A stretch of DNA of 64,000 nucleotides from DASUPK01 sp963728875 (GTDB lineage Bacteria > Actinomycetota > Thermoleophilia > Solirubrobacterales > 70-9). Positions 35,999-46,870 of the stretch are shown here, one piece after another (position 1 is the first letter of the stretch; every line of letters starts with the position of its first letter). The notes below the pieces were generated by a model that had not been told where the DNA came from, searched no databases, and worked only from the letters and a program-made list of their open reading frames with translations. A program made the translations under genes and the position numbers. The stretch is from assembly GCA_963728875.1 (NCBI GenBank), contig CAVSLJ010000002.1, forward strand, positions 690,305 to 754,304, written 5' to 3'.

Positions 35999-37149
35999 AT
36001 GCCGCGGCTCGGGGTCTACACCGACTACAACTACTCACTCTCCGGTGGGCGCCCTTACGCTGAGCGCGCCTTCGCCATGTTCGTGGCGGAGCTCGCCCAC
36101 CGCCTCGGCCGGGTCACGGTGATCGGCAGGCTCGACCCCGAGGGGGCGTCTCGGTATCCGCTCGGCGACGACGTCGATTTCGTCGCTCTTCCTCACTATC
36201 CGAGCCTCTCCGACACCTGGCCGGCGATCCGGGGCATGCTCGGCTCGCTGTTGCCGTTCTGGAGGGCACTCGACGAACTCGACTGCGTCTGGATCCTCGG
36301 CCCGCATCCGCTGGCCTTCCCGTTTGCCCTGCTCGCCCGGCTGCGGGGGCGCCGCGTGTTTCTCGGCGTGCGGCAGGATTCGGTGGCCTACATGCGCACC
36401 CGGCATCCCAACAGCCGCGTCCGCGTCGCAATTGCGCTGGCGATGGACCGTGCTTTCAGGGTGCTCGCACGACGCTGGCCGACGATCGTCGTCGGCCCCG
36501 CCATACGCCGCCAGTACGCCCACAGCAGGGCGCTCTTGGAGGTGTCGATCTCCCTCATCCGGGCAGATGACCTCTCCGCTGCAGACCTCGGGTTCCCGCG
36601 ACTACTCCGGCGAGCTCGTCGCCCTCAGCGTCGGCCGGCTCGAGTCCGAGAAGAATCCCCTGGCGCTCGCCGACGTGATCTGCGGCCTTCGTCGGATCGA
36701 TCCCCGCTGGCGGCTCGTCGTCTGTGGCGAGGGAGACCTCCGACCGGCGCTTGAGGAGCGCGTTCGGGAGCTCGGGGTCGAAAACGCGGTCGACCTTCGC
36801 GGCTACCTTCCACATGACGGCGGGCTGGCCGATGCATACCGCGAGGCGCACGCTCTCGCTCATGTCACCTGGACGGAGGGGCTTCCTCAGGTCCTCTTCG
36901 AGGCATTCGCGGCACGTCTACCCGTTGCCGCAACCGATGTCGGCGGCATTCGTGAGGCGGTTGGCGATGCCGTCCTTCTCGCCCCCCCGGGCGAGCCGGC
37001 GCTGATCGCGGATGCGATCGCACTGATCGGGCGGGACGGCGGACACCGCGAGCGGCTACGGAGCGCGGCGTCGAGCTGGTGCGCTCCCGCACCCTGGAGT
37101 CGGAGACCGCCGGGTCGCGGAATTCATCATCGCCAAATCGGACGCCTAG
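35999..37149 (+). CDS. GT4-family glycosyltransferase (two or three frameshifts)
   Basis: GT-B-fold sugar transferase. The N-terminal domain reads MPRLGVYTDYNYSLSGGRPY with an acceptor-binding-type region. After a shift near 36,597 the C-terminal domain carries LVALSVGRLESEKNPLALAD, WRLVVCGEGDLRPALEERV, and the donor motif WTEGLPQVLFEAFAARLPVA (E-x7-E). Later indels near 37,075 and 37,130 obscure the last 25 residues (ELVRSRTL, then FIIAKSDA). Donor sugar unknown. Probably starts a plus-strand unit divergent from the deacetylase. Confidence 0.88.
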
Positions 37150-37153
37150 ACGG

Positions 37154-37795
37154 CTAGAGACCGTCGCGGTTCAGGTCCGTGCGAACAACCGCCTCGGCGG
37201 TCTGCGCGGCAATGACCTCCGCGGCTCCCGCATCCGCGGCTATCTCGGCGATCTGCGCGAGGCCGATGTAGACGGTCGCGGTTTGCTGCGCAACCTCGAC
37301 CAGGTCCTCGTAGATGCTGGTGCGCTCCCCTTCATGGCCGTAACTGAGGTCGTCCACGATCACAAGCTGTGCTCTCCGGGCCATCTGCCGCCAGATCGCC
37401 GGCTTGACGCCGGCGCTCGGAACGAGCAGGACGGCGCCAGTTTCGCGCCCCAACCCGTATCGCTCGAGCCAGGACAGAGTCGACGCGCGCATCGAGCGAA
37501 GCCGCGCACTGAGGAAGACGAACTCCGCCTCGGGAAGATTCCTCCTCATGGCCGCGAGGAACCCGAGCATGTTCGGCATCGGTTCGGCATCCAGGATGGC
37601 CTGCTGGAGCGGGACGCCGGCGCGAACCAGGGATCCGGATCCGACCAGCGTGTTGTCGAGGTCCCAGCAGATTCGCGCCTGTGCGACGCTGCGACTCTCC
37701 AGGCGCCGCACCTCCTTGGCCGCCAGCCACGATTCCCACCTCGCGCGCGCGCGGAACGCGCGCCTGGCCCGGTGGACTAGCGAGCCTCCCGGCAC
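37154..37795 (-). CDS. HAD-family phosphatase
   Basis: 213 residues. Motif I is CWDLDNTLVG with nucleophile Asp45 and Asp47 (D-x-D-x-T); motif II EFVFLSARLRS; motif III Lys in AGVKPAIWRQ; motif IV LVIVDDLSYG. All four are intact, so it should be an active phosphohydrolase, small-molecule by size. Its first 19 bp overlap the end of the aminotransferase gene, so it is translationally coupled as the third gene of the ATP-grasp/aminotransferase/HAD cassette. The first 40 residues are basic and may be a membrane- or partner-binding extension. Confidence 0.85.
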   Translation of the reverse strand: MPGGSLVHRARRAFRARARWESWLAAKEVRRLESRSVAQARICWDLDNTLVGSGSLVRAGVPLQQAILDAEPMPNMLGFLAAMRRNLPEAEFVFLSARLRSMRASTLSWLERYGLGRETGAVLLVPSAGVKPAIWRQMARRAQLVIVDDLSYGHEGERTSIYEDLVEVAQQTATVYIGLAQIAEIAADAGAAEVIAAQTAEAVVRTDLNRDGL

Positions 37796-38973
37796 TCCGC
37801 GATGACGTCGTTCAGAGCCGCGACTATGGCTTCGTTCTCGAAGTCCTTCCGGGCCGCGATTCGAAGGTATTCCGCCCCCTCCAGTCCGACCTTGTCGCGA
37901 CAGTCGCGCACGTAGACACCGTGACGGATCAGGAGCAGAGGCACCAGAATCTCGACTGGGACCGACTCATCGAGCTGGACGAGGCGGAAGTTCGCCATCG
38001 TCGGAAAGGCACGCAGTCCTTCGACCCCCTCCATGGCCTTGAAGAACGCGTGCGCCTCGTCGAGATAGCGAAGGCGAGCCTGTGCATAGCTCTCCTGGAA
38101 TTCCGGCTCCTTGAACAGCCGGAAGAAGAACTCCGTGAGTCCACTGACGTTCCACAGGTATCCGTTCTTGAGCAGCAGCTCCAATCGGTCGCGGCTCATA
38201 ATCGCGTAGCCCGCCCGAACGCCCGCAATGCCGAAGTCCTTCGACATGCTCTTCACCAGCATCACGTTGTCGAGCCCCGCCGCCTCGCCGGCGAGGCTCT
38301 CGCGACTTCGCTCTTGGTCCTCGTACGCGAAGTCCACGAAGCTCTCATCGAGAATTACGAGCTGCAGAGACTCAAATTCCCGCAGCATGGTGCGCATCCT
38401 GTCGGCGGGTATATAGCCGCCGTTCGGGTTGTTCGGATTGATCAGGCAAACGGTGTCGACTTGGTTCTCGAAGACGAACTTCACGAAGTCATCGCAGTCC
38501 AGCTTGAAATCGTTCTCGGGTGAGAGCTTGTAGAAGACGCACTCCTGATCGGGGCGGAGGTACTCGTAGTAGGGCGAGAAGGTGGGCAGGATGACCGCGA
38601 CCCGTTTGGCGGCGAACTGGTGCAGCCCGGCCTGGATCGCCTCGACGGCGCCGTTACAGACGAAGATCTGTCTCTCGTCCACGCCCACTGTGGGGGCAAG
38701 CAGGCTGGCAATGTGCTGGTTTTGCGAGGGATAGAACTCCAGCAGCTCGCGAATCTGGCCCGTCTCCAGCAAATCGACGGTGAGGCGGTCGATGAACAGG
38801 TCCGTCGCGTAGGGGTTCGACAGGAAACAGGCGTCGATCTTGATCTCGAGGCCGGGGACGCGATCCTGGAGTGTGAAGCGGCTAGGCGAATGCGAGCCGG
38901 CCTCGGCCTGGATCTCATTCAGGATCGAGAGGGTCCGGGCCTCATCCTCGGAGAGTTTCAACGCAGATGTCAA
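37777..38973 (-). CDS. PLP-dependent aminotransferase (class I/II, HisC/CobD-like)
   Basis: Fold-type I PLP enzyme of 398 residues. Schiff-base lysine is Lys245 in KSMSKDFGIAGVRAGY; Asp209 (VILDES) holds the pyridine nitrogen; Asn182 region is LINPNNPNGGYIP. These are the histidinol-phosphate aminotransferase or threonine-phosphate decarboxylase type motifs, not those of the sugar (DegT) aminotransferases. The phosphate-substrate tendency of that subgroup fits a downstream phosphatase. The stop overlaps HAD, and the start overlaps the upstream ATP-grasp stop by 4 bp (ATGA). Exact substrate not assignable. Confidence 0.85.
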   Translation of the reverse strand: MTSALKLSEDEARTLSILNEIQAEAGSHSPSRFTLQDRVPGLEIKIDACFLSNPYATDLFIDRLTVDLLETGQIRELLEFYPSQNQHIASLLAPTVGVDERQIFVCNGAVEAIQAGLHQFAAKRVAVILPTFSPYYEYLRPDQECVFYKLSPENDFKLDCDDFVKFVFENQVDTVCLINPNNPNGGYIPADRMRTMLREFESLQLVILDESFVDFAYEDQERSRESLAGEAAGLDNVMLVKSMSKDFGIAGVRAGYAIMSRDRLELLLKNGYLWNVSGLTEFFFRLFKEPEFQESYAQARLRYLDEAHAFFKAMEGVEGLRAFPTMANFRLVQLDESVPVEILVPLLLIRHGVYVRDCRDKVGLEGAEYLRIAARKDFENEAIVAALNDVIAECREAR

Positions 38974-40100
38974 ATCAGGTCCTGTGCGAGTAGGTCGCGG
39001 GCGACCGTGCGATACGCGTCGAACTGCTCCAGCCGGTAGCCCCGGGGAATGTTTCGTCTCTTTGCCTTGTATTCGCTGTAGGTCCAGTTGGCATATCTCT
39101 CCGGCTTGGGTGGGTTCGGCTGGTAGTAGGGGCTCAGCTCGAGGATAAGTGGATCCTTGCCGAGGTCGTCATCAGTCCACATCAAATCGACACCTGCGGT
39201 TCGAACCCCGAGTTCTTGCAGCCATTTTGCGACGAGCGGGCCGACCTCGGGTGGGATGTCACCGTGTACGACCAGCGAGTTGTAGCTCGTTGCCGTGGTG
39301 GTCCATTCGGGGCGCGCGAGTACTTCCGGGGTCTTCACCCGCCAGTACGTAGCGGATTCTACGATGCGGTCGCCGGCCATCGTCAGCCGTAGATCCTTCG
39401 TGGCGCCCTGGACTATCTCCTGCATGATCAAGCTTTCGGTCGGCTTGAATCGGTATTCGGACACGAACCGCCGGGCCTCTGCAGCGGTCTGGAAATAGTG
39501 GATACCGCCGCTGCCCGCCGAGTGCTCCTCCTTGATCAGAGTCGGTTCAAGATCGAACCCCGAGCTCTGCCATCCCTCCGCCGTGAGGATCTCCGTCCTG
39601 GGGGTGGGGGCGCCGATCTCCGCCAATCGCCTGTGCATGTGCGCCTTGTTCTCCCAGAAGAGCGTCTCGTCGGCTGAACAAAGCGGGCGATTGCCCTGGC
39701 TCTCCATGCCGAGAGCAAATTGGTAGGCCTGCCGACTGTAGTCCCAGAGGGGTGGAAAGACGAACTTCTTTTCGGGGACGAACCAAATCACCGTCTTCTC
39801 AAACACCACGCTCGGGTCTTCGGTGATCGCGAATGCTCTCGCAGCCTCCGCCAAGGCCCTTGCATAGGCCAGCTCCGCGACGTATGTCTCATGTTTGAAC
39901 CCGGGCGGATACCGGCTGGTGAGGAGAAGGACCGTCTCCGTCTGATCCAGCGGGACGATGGCTTGGGTGGGCATCGCCGGCAGCGTCCGGTCTATTCCCC
40001 ACTTGAAGTAGCGCCCTCCGACCTTCCGCTTGACGGTCTGGAGATCACCCTGCCTGAAGCGACGGCCGATCAAGGACGGACGGTCCGACCTGCGGACCAC
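38970..40100 (-). CDS. ATP-grasp-like ligase
   Basis: 376 residues. The C-terminal half has ATP-grasp features: the lysine-containing strand LEPTLIKEEHSAGSGGIHYF, the hinge strand SLIMQEIVQGATKDLRLTMA, and the metal-binding end TAGVDLMWTDDDLGKDPLIL followed by ELSPYYQPNPP (E-x-S-P-x-x, as in RimK/CapB-type ligases E-x-N). The N-terminal part (residues 1-150) with ENKAHMHRRLAEIGAPTPRT resembles the pre-ATP-grasp region. Such enzymes join a carboxylate to an amine. First gene of a three-gene coupled unit; divergent from the Wzz/kinase gene. GTG 40,100 is used; ATG 39,974 is an alternative start. Confidence 0.75.
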   Translation of the reverse strand: MVRRSDRPSLIGRRFRQGDLQTVKRKVGGRYFKWGIDRTLPAMPTQAIVPLDQTETVLLLTSRYPPGFKHETYVAELAYARALAEAARAFAITEDPSVVFEKTVIWFVPEKKFVFPPLWDYSRQAYQFALGMESQGNRPLCSADETLFWENKAHMHRRLAEIGAPTPRTEILTAEGWQSSGFDLEPTLIKEEHSAGSGGIHYFQTAAEARRFVSEYRFKPTESLIMQEIVQGATKDLRLTMAGDRIVESATYWRVKTPEVLARPEWTTTATSYNSLVVHGDIPPEVGPLVAKWLQELGVRTAGVDLMWTDDDLGKDPLILELSPYYQPNPPKPERYANWTYSEYKAKRRNIPRGYRLEQFDAYRTVARDLLAQDLI

Positions 40101-40231
40101 TGCCGGCTTACTGGCATGCGGGGCAGATTAACCGGTCCGCCGGGCCCCCACCCGAAGTCAGGGCAATCGCAGGATCGTTCCCCCCGGTTCCCCTGTCACA
40201 ATGTCCGCCTCCTTCGAGGGGGGTCTAAACA

Positions 40232-41775
40232 TTGGCGTCCACACCGACCAGAAACACTGAGTGGCTCGAGCCTCCGGAGGAGGAACTCGGCCTCAAGCGC
40301 TACATCGAGACCCTTCGCGAGCGGTGGGTCCTGGTAGCCGTGGCGACTCTGGTGTGCACGTTGTTCGCGGGGCTGTACGTCGCGGTGGCGCAGCAGACTT
40401 TCAAGGCCGAGGCGGACCTGCTGATCACGCCGGTCGATCCCTCCACCTTGCCGAGCCTTCCGCTGATCAGGCAGAGCGCCGACCCGACTCGCGACGTTCA
40501 GACCGCCGCCCGGTTGGTGACGAATGTCGACGTCGCTGCCCGCGTCAAGAACCAGCTTCATCTGAGCGAGAGCCCGCAGGACCTGCTCAAGCTGGTCACG
40601 GCGGAGCCGGTGGCCGAAAGCAACATCGTGGCGATCACGGCGACACGGAACACCAGGGCCGAAGCGCGGGATCTCGCGAACGCATTTGCAACTCAGACGA
40701 TCGATGAGCAGACGGACAAGCTCCATACGGAGATCGCCAGCCAGTTCGAGGGCCTCAAGGCCGGAGGCACCCCCCCGGGCACGCTGGCGGAGCTGTCGGC
40801 ACTGAGCACGGGCAAAGATCCCACCATGCGTGTCGAGACCCTCGCCGACCTGCCCCAGGATGCGGCGAGCCCCCGACCGTTCCTCACCATTACGGGCGGC
40901 ATTCTGGCCGGCCTCGTGCTCGGGGTCGTTGCCGCCTTCGCGGCTCAGATCCTGGACCCGCGCCTGCGCCGAGAGGAGCAGCTGCGCCGCCGCTACCGCC
41001 TTCCGATCCTTGCGCGGATCCCTAGGGAGGAGTCCCGCCGCGACCGGCCGCTGGGCCCAGGAGTCTGTCGGCAGCCGGAGCGGAGGCGTACCGCACGCTT
41101 CGCGCGACGATCTCGCGGACCCGCACCGAGGCCAAAGCGGCACAGGTGATCCTGATCACCGGCCCATCTGCAAGCGAGGGCAAAAGCACCACGGCCCTCA
41201 ACCTGGCCGCGTCGCTCGCCCTCACCGGTCAGGACGTGATCCTGATCGAGGCGGACCTTCGCCGGCCCTCGCTTGGGTCGGTCCTGGACGTAAAGCCGGA
41301 AGCGGGCGGGGTTGTCAGCGTGCTCGTCGAGCACACCCGGCTCACACAGGCTCTGGTCACGAGCTCGGCTTTCGGACCGCACCTGCGCGTCCTTCTCGCC
41401 GAGCAATCCGGGAGCGGATGGGTCACGGACCTCTTCTCGATCCCGGCGGCGGACGCGATGATCAAGGACGCCCGGAGGCTCGCGGACTTCGTCGTCATCG
41501 ACTCGCCTCCGCTCAACGAGGTGATCGACGCGCTGCCGCTGGCTCGCCAGGCCGACGACGTGCTCGTCGTCGCCCGTATCGGGAAGACGCGGGTGGACAA
41601 ACTTGCGCAGCTCGCTGATCTGCTGGCGGAGAGTGGCATCACGCCGATCGGCTTCGCCGTCATCGGAACCCCACGCCCTAGGGGACGCGACTACAGCTAC
41701 TACTCGGAGGCCCCCTCGGACGGCGATCGGGAGCGACCCTCCCCGCTCTCCGCCGGTGTCGACCGAGGCGGCTAA
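40232..41775 (+). CDS. Chain-length determinant / BY-kinase (Wzz-Wzc type; one frameshift)
   Basis: Controls polymer length and export. N-terminal Wzz domain: a membrane helix (VAVATLVCTLFAGLYVAVAQ), periplasmic part, and a second helix TITGGILAGLVLGVVAAFAA. The kinase follows after a shift near 41,060: Walker A ITGPSASEGKSTTALNLA, Walker A' VILIEADLRRPSLG, Walker B ADFVVIDSPPLN, and a short Tyr cluster at the end (RDYSYYSE). Without the frameshift it is one fused polypeptide of about 514 residues. Starts at TTG 40,232 with the divergent ATP-grasp gene 131 bp away. Confidence 0.9.
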
Positions 41776-41822
41776 GCCAGCCGCCACTGGGTGAGAGCCC
41801 AAAGCCCATCCCACCTGATCTG

Positions 41823-43395
41823 ATGGAGGTCCTCGCACAGGCCACGGTGGACGCGGCACACGGACGGGCACACCGGGGCGAGTCCTGCTGACCCGAACTC
41901 CCGGCGGATCCGGCGCGGAGAGCATCCGGCGAAACGTTCTATTTGCACTCGCGATGCGAATCGTGAGCGCGCTGCTGACCGCTGGCCTGACGCTCTTCCT
42001 CGTTCGCTATCTGGGTCCCCACAACTACGGCGTCTACGCGCTGGCCCTCAGCGTCGGCGGTGTGGTTCTGCTCCCCGCGGACCTCGGGGTGTCGCGATCC
42101 TCTGCCCGCTTCATAGCGGAGCGCCGGGACGACATGGCCGAGGTCGTTGGGGTGATTCGACATGGCATCCGGCTGAAAGCGATCGGCGCAGCCGTGGTGG
42201 CGGTGGCGCTGGTCCTCACCGCAGGAGCAATCGCCGACGCCTACGGAACCGCATCCTTGAAGACCGCGCTCTGGATCGTCGCTCTCTTGATCGTGGTGCA
42301 GGGCTTCATGGCCTTCTTTACGACGACGTTCGAGGCTCTCGGGCGCAACTCAGTGGGCTTCAGGCTGACAACTGCCGAAGCGGCGTCGAGTTTTGTGCCG
42401 CCCTTGGGCTCGTACTCGCCGGTGCCGGAGTGACGGGAGCCCTCGTAGGCCGGGCGATCGGCTACGGCTTTGGGGCGGCGCTCGGAGCGGTGCTCCTCCT
42501 GCGCATCGTCAGCCGCGGGGGACCGCGACGCGCCGCATCCAAGACCACCCTCACAGCCAGGCGCATTGCGAGATACGCCGGGACGATCTTCGTGATCGAC
42601 GCCGCGTTCGCGGCCTTTGGATATATCGATATACTGATGATCGGCGCCTTTCTGGACGCCACAGCTGCGGGAGCCTTCAGCGCCCCGTTACAGCTCCTCG
42701 TTCCCACCGAATATGTCGCCCTCGCGCTGGCCGCCGGTATCGGTCCCCGCCTGGCCGGCGATCGAGAGGCAGAACCTGACACGGAGGCCCTCCAAACGGC
42801 CCTGAGAATCGTGCTGGGATTTCAGTTCATGCTGGCGGTCCCCCTTGTCGTCTGGGCGCCCTCGATAGTGAACATCACCCTGGGCTCGGACTACGGGGCG
42901 TCGGTCGACGTTCTCAGAGCCCTCGGGCCCTTTATCGTGATGATGGGGGTCGGTCCTCTCCTCGCACTGAGCGTCAACTACCTCGGTGAAGCTCGGCGCC
43001 GGATCCCACTGGCACTCGCCGCGGTGGCCGTGAATGCCCTACTGGACGTGATCCTGATCCCCAGGATCGGGATCGTCGCCGGAGCGATCGCAACCGATGT
43101 CGCCTTTCTACTCTTCCTCACCGGCCACGTCGTGATCATCCGGAATCTCATCGACATTCCGCTCCGGCCGCTTGGACTCACCCTCGCCCGAGCCGCCCTA
43201 GCCTCACTTGCGATGGCCGTCGTGCTGATCGCCTTCGGCACCGGCAAGCTGGCGATCCCCGAGCTTGTGGTCGGAGGCGTGCTGGCGGTTTCGGTCTACG
43301 TCGCGACCCTGATGGCGACCGGGGAGCTCACCCCGTCCCATCTGCGGACTGCTCGCGGCTACGCGTCAAACGTGTTCGGCCGGCGAGGGTCGTAG
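41823..43395 (+). CDS. Wzx-type polysaccharide flippase (frameshifted)
   Basis: Multi-pass MOP-superfamily membrane protein that flips lipid-linked sugar repeat units. Helices begin at FALAMRIVSALLTAGLTLFL, with RYLGPHNYGVYALALSVGG, then VEGF-like MAFFTTTFEALGRNSV. After a break near 42,400 the second half continues (FGYIDILMIGAFLDATAAGA, then ALGPFIVMMGVGPLLALSVN) to a C-terminal helix pair. About 12-14 hydrophobic segments in all. A first indel near 41,885 separates ATG 41,823 from the main frame; ATG 41,954 is the first start inside it. Confidence 0.85.
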
Positions 43396-43431
43396 CCGTC
43401 CGGAAATTCGTGCAGCAGCGCCGCCGCGGCA

Positions 43432-45448
43432 TTGACTAGTTTGCACCGCATGCAGTCCGCCCGGTCCTCCGCTGGCCCGATGGGGTTGGTCATCGTCGGG
43501 CTGGTCGTTGCCTGGTGGGGTTGGAAGAGCGGCGGGTTTTTTGAGGTCACTTTTCTCCCGGGCACGATCGTGATGCTTGGGCTGCTGGGATGGCTTCTCC
43601 TCTTTGCCCCTTGGCGCGGGTCCCTGCGTTCGCCAGTCGGGCTCACGGTGGTTGCCCTTCTCTGCCTCGCCGCATGGACCTTGGTATCGGTCACTTGGTC
43701 AGCCGCACCCGCGGAGGGAGTGGCGGACGCACAGAGAACGCTCGCCTACGCAACTGCCTTTGCCCTTGGGGCCTGGATTTGCCTGCTGCTAGGAAAGCGC
43801 GTCCTGCTCGCCCTCACGCCTCTGGCAATCGGCGGGGCGATCGTCGCGGTGGCAACCCTGATCGCGCTTTGGACTGGCAGCAGCTCACATGACTTCTTCG
43901 AGCTTGACGCAACGCTTCGCTACCCGATCGGCTACCGAAATGCGGAGGCCGCCTTTTTTCTGATGGCGGCCCTCTCGATGCTCGTGCTGGCAGGCTGGCG
44001 TGCCTACGACTGGAGGGTTCGAGGCGCGCTCGTCGGCGCGGCTACGATCGCGATCGAGTTAATGGTTCTCGCGCAGAGCCGGGCTTCGTTGCTGGCCGCG
44101 GTCGTCGGCATCGCAGTCCTGATCGCGTTCCATCCCTCGCGCCTGCGCATCCTGGCCTGGGTCGGACTCGCCACAGTGCCGGCAGCGGTCGCTCTTCCTT
44201 GGTTGCTGGATGTCTACCAGCACGATGCCGGTAACACAGCCGGGTCCATTCCGCCTCTGCACACGGCATGCCGCGCCATTGCGATCACGGCGATCGTCGC
44301 GATCGGTGGGGGCTGCGCCGCGGCACGGCTTGAGCCATCCATTCGACTGGCTCCCGGGATGCGAAAGGCGATAGGCGGGGGACTGCTTGCTTGCCTGGCA
44401 GGCCTGATCATTGCCGGCTTGATCGCGATGGCCGCGTCGACCGGCGGAATCTCGGGATTCATCAGCGGGCACATCGGCGAGCTCAGCACCCAGAGCCCGG
44501 ACCTCGAGTCCAGCGGCACCCGATTCGGCCTGGATTTTCGGACAGAACGAGGCGACATTTGGCGCGTAGCCCGCAACGACTTCGAGAACCATCCGTTGGG
44601 CGGTGAGGGCTCAGGTGGCTTTCGCGCCAGCTACATGCTGCATCGTCGCGAGGACATCGAGCCTGAAGATCCCCACAGCATCGAGATGCTGATGGCGTCT
44701 GAGCTGGGGATCCCCGGCGTCCTGTTGTTCGGAACGGCCGCGATTGCCGCTGTCGTGGGTGCAGTTCGCTCCCGCCGGATGGGGCCGGAGGCTGCGACGC
44801 TCGCGGCCGGGGCGCTTGGGCTCGGGGCATACTGGTTCGTGCACGCTTCCGTCGACTGGTTCTGGCCCTATCCCGGGATTACCCTGCCGATCGCGTTTGC
44901 TTTGGGAGCCGCGGGGGCTCCAGCGATTCGACAGAAGAGCTCATCGAGCAGAACACCAACCCGGACAGTCCTGGCCTTGGCTGCTGGCCTGGCGGCGATC
45001 GTCATGGTCCCCTTCTTCCTCAGCGCTCGCTATACGGACGCAGCCCTGCGAAGCTGGGGGTCGGATCTCAGCGGTGCGTACAACTCACTCGACAACGCCG
45101 CCGATCTGAATCCGCTGAGCAGCAGACCCCTGGCCGCCGAGGCATACATCGCCGAGAGGAGCGGCGATCGCGCGCGCGCCCTGGCCGCACTCTCCGAGGC
45201 CGAGGACCGCGAGCCCAAGAACTGGATTCTCTACTACATGCAGGCGCGCGCGCTCGCTCCGGGCGATCCCGCAGTCGGCGAGGCGGGCCCTGGAGCACGC
45301 GCTGGCCCTCAACCCGGGCGGGGAGGAGATCGCGGCGCTCATGAAAAGCTGGGCCCGCCCCACGCTAGACTCGGGCCGGGCAGGTAGCGTGATGAAGCGA
45401 GATACGCTGACCCGGGCGATCGGCTCAATCGAGATCATCTCGAATTGA
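43432..45448 (+). CDS. O-antigen ligase/Wzy-like polymerase with TPR-type C-terminus (one frameshift)
   Basis: About 670 residues with some ten membrane helices, the largest loop containing the Wzy_C/WaaL-type block SGTRFGLDFRTERGDIWRVA, FENHPLGGEGSGGFRASYML and RREDIEPEDPHSIEMLMASE. The last 120 residues read as TPR-like helices: DLNPLSSRPLAAEAYIAERS, RARALAALSEAEDREPKNWI, then after a shift near 45,280 RRALEHALALNPGGEEIAAL. Polymerises or transfers exopolymer at the outer face of the membrane. Confidence 0.82.
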
Positions 45449-45463
45449 TCGGTCGACTCAGCC

Positions 45464-46869
45464 ATGGCACTGAACATCGACTGGAGAAGAGGTCTATGGG
45501 CCTCGGCAGTGGCGCTGACTCGCGGCCGCCCTTGGGGTCTTGGCCGGGATCAACCCTGCGCTGTCGATTGTCGCGGCACTCGGCCTGGGGTTCGTCGTGG
45601 TCGCGTTCACCAGCCTCGCGACAGGTGTCGTGTTATTCACGGTCCTCACGTTCTTCGAGCTCATCTGCCTGCGGAGGGGCTTCCACCAAGCTCGTCGGGC
45701 TTCTGTTGGCCCTCGCCTGGCTAGCCAAGCTGAGCACGACCAAGGACGCGAAGGTGGACTTCCCGACCAGCACGCGGGCATCTTCGCGGTGCTCCTCGCG
45801 TTCTTGGCATGGGCGACGCTGAGCTACGCCTGGTCCGAGCAGCCGTCCGAGGCCCTCACCGCGGTCAGCCGACTCGCCCTCAACGCAGTGCTCTTCTTGA
45901 TCGTTTACACGGCATCCGCACCCCAAGAGATGTGATCTGGGTGCTTTGGGCGTTTGTGCTCGGGTCGGCGGGGGCGATTGTCTACGGGCTCATGTCGGGT
46001 GCCGCCAACGAGCTCCTTCGGCGATTCGTCCCGCCTGTCCGGTCAGGTCGAGAACCCGAACGAGCTGGCCGCCACCCTGGTTGCGGGCTTCGTTCTCGCC
46101 CTGGGCCTCGTATTCGTGTCCAAGCGCTCGCCTGTGTTGAGGCTTGCCGCGGGATTCGCGGCCGGGTTCTTGCTGTTCGGGATCGTTCTCACCGTGTCAC
46201 GCGGTGGCCTGGTGTCACTGGCCGTTGCCGGAATCGCAGCGATCATCTTCGGCGGGCGTTGGCGACCACAGATGCTGCTGTTCGCCTCCGCATGCGTTGC
46301 GGTCACCGTCTTTTACTTCGTCCTACTCGCGCCTCCGGCGGCCAGGGAGCACATCACCGCTGCAAACGGGGGCACCGGCCGTGAGGACATCTGGAAGGTC
46401 GGATGGCGGATGGTCGAAGCGAACCCCATCGAAGGCGTCGGCGCCGGCAACTTCCATACCTCCTCGATCCACTATCTGCTGGCGCAACCCGGGCTGATCC
46501 GGCGAGGCGACTTCATCGCGGACACGCAGAAGGTCGCTCATAACGTCTACCTACAGACGTGGGCCGAGCTCGGCATATCGGCCTCGCACTCTTGCTGATC
46601 CTCATCGTCGCCGTTTTGCGCGCCGGCTCCGGGCGATTCAGGCGTTCGAGAACCTCGGTGACCTCCGATGGAGATTCTGGCCCGTGCGCAGGTGGTCGCG
46701 GTCGTCGGACTGCTCGCATCCCTTTTCTTCTCATCGGACGAGTACAAGAAGCAGCTCTGGCTGCTCTTGGCCATGCTGCCGACGATGCTCGCAATCGCAA
46801 GAAGCGGCGCGTCTGCGTCGAGCGAGAATCGACGCCGGGCCCTGCCTTTGTTCGCGACCAAATCTCTAG
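45464..46869 (+). CDS. Second O-antigen ligase/Wzy-like protein (many frameshifts)
   Basis: Membrane protein spread over all three frames: INPALSIVAALGLGFVVVAF, LVGLLLALAWLAKL, HAGIFAVLLAFLAWATLSYA, WVLWAFVLGSAGAIVYGLMS, QVENPNELAATLVAGFVLAL, VLTVSRGGLVSLAVAGIAAI, EDIWKVGWRMVEANPIEGVG and AHNVYLQTWAELG. ENPNELAA, SRGGxVSL and the EDIWKVGWRMVxxNPxxGVG block are typical of Wzy/WaaL proteins. At least seven indels make this the most damaged gene in the window. It follows the first ligase-like gene by 15 bp. Confidence 0.75.
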
Positions 46870-46870
46870 A

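Noticed and set aside
38970..40100. ATP-grasp protein as D-Ala-D-Ala or RimK ligase
   Set aside because: The ELSPYYQPN end motif resembles RimK/CapB ligases, but the N-terminal half and the neighbours (aminotransferase, HAD) do not match Ddl or RimK operons, so a specific name is not justified.
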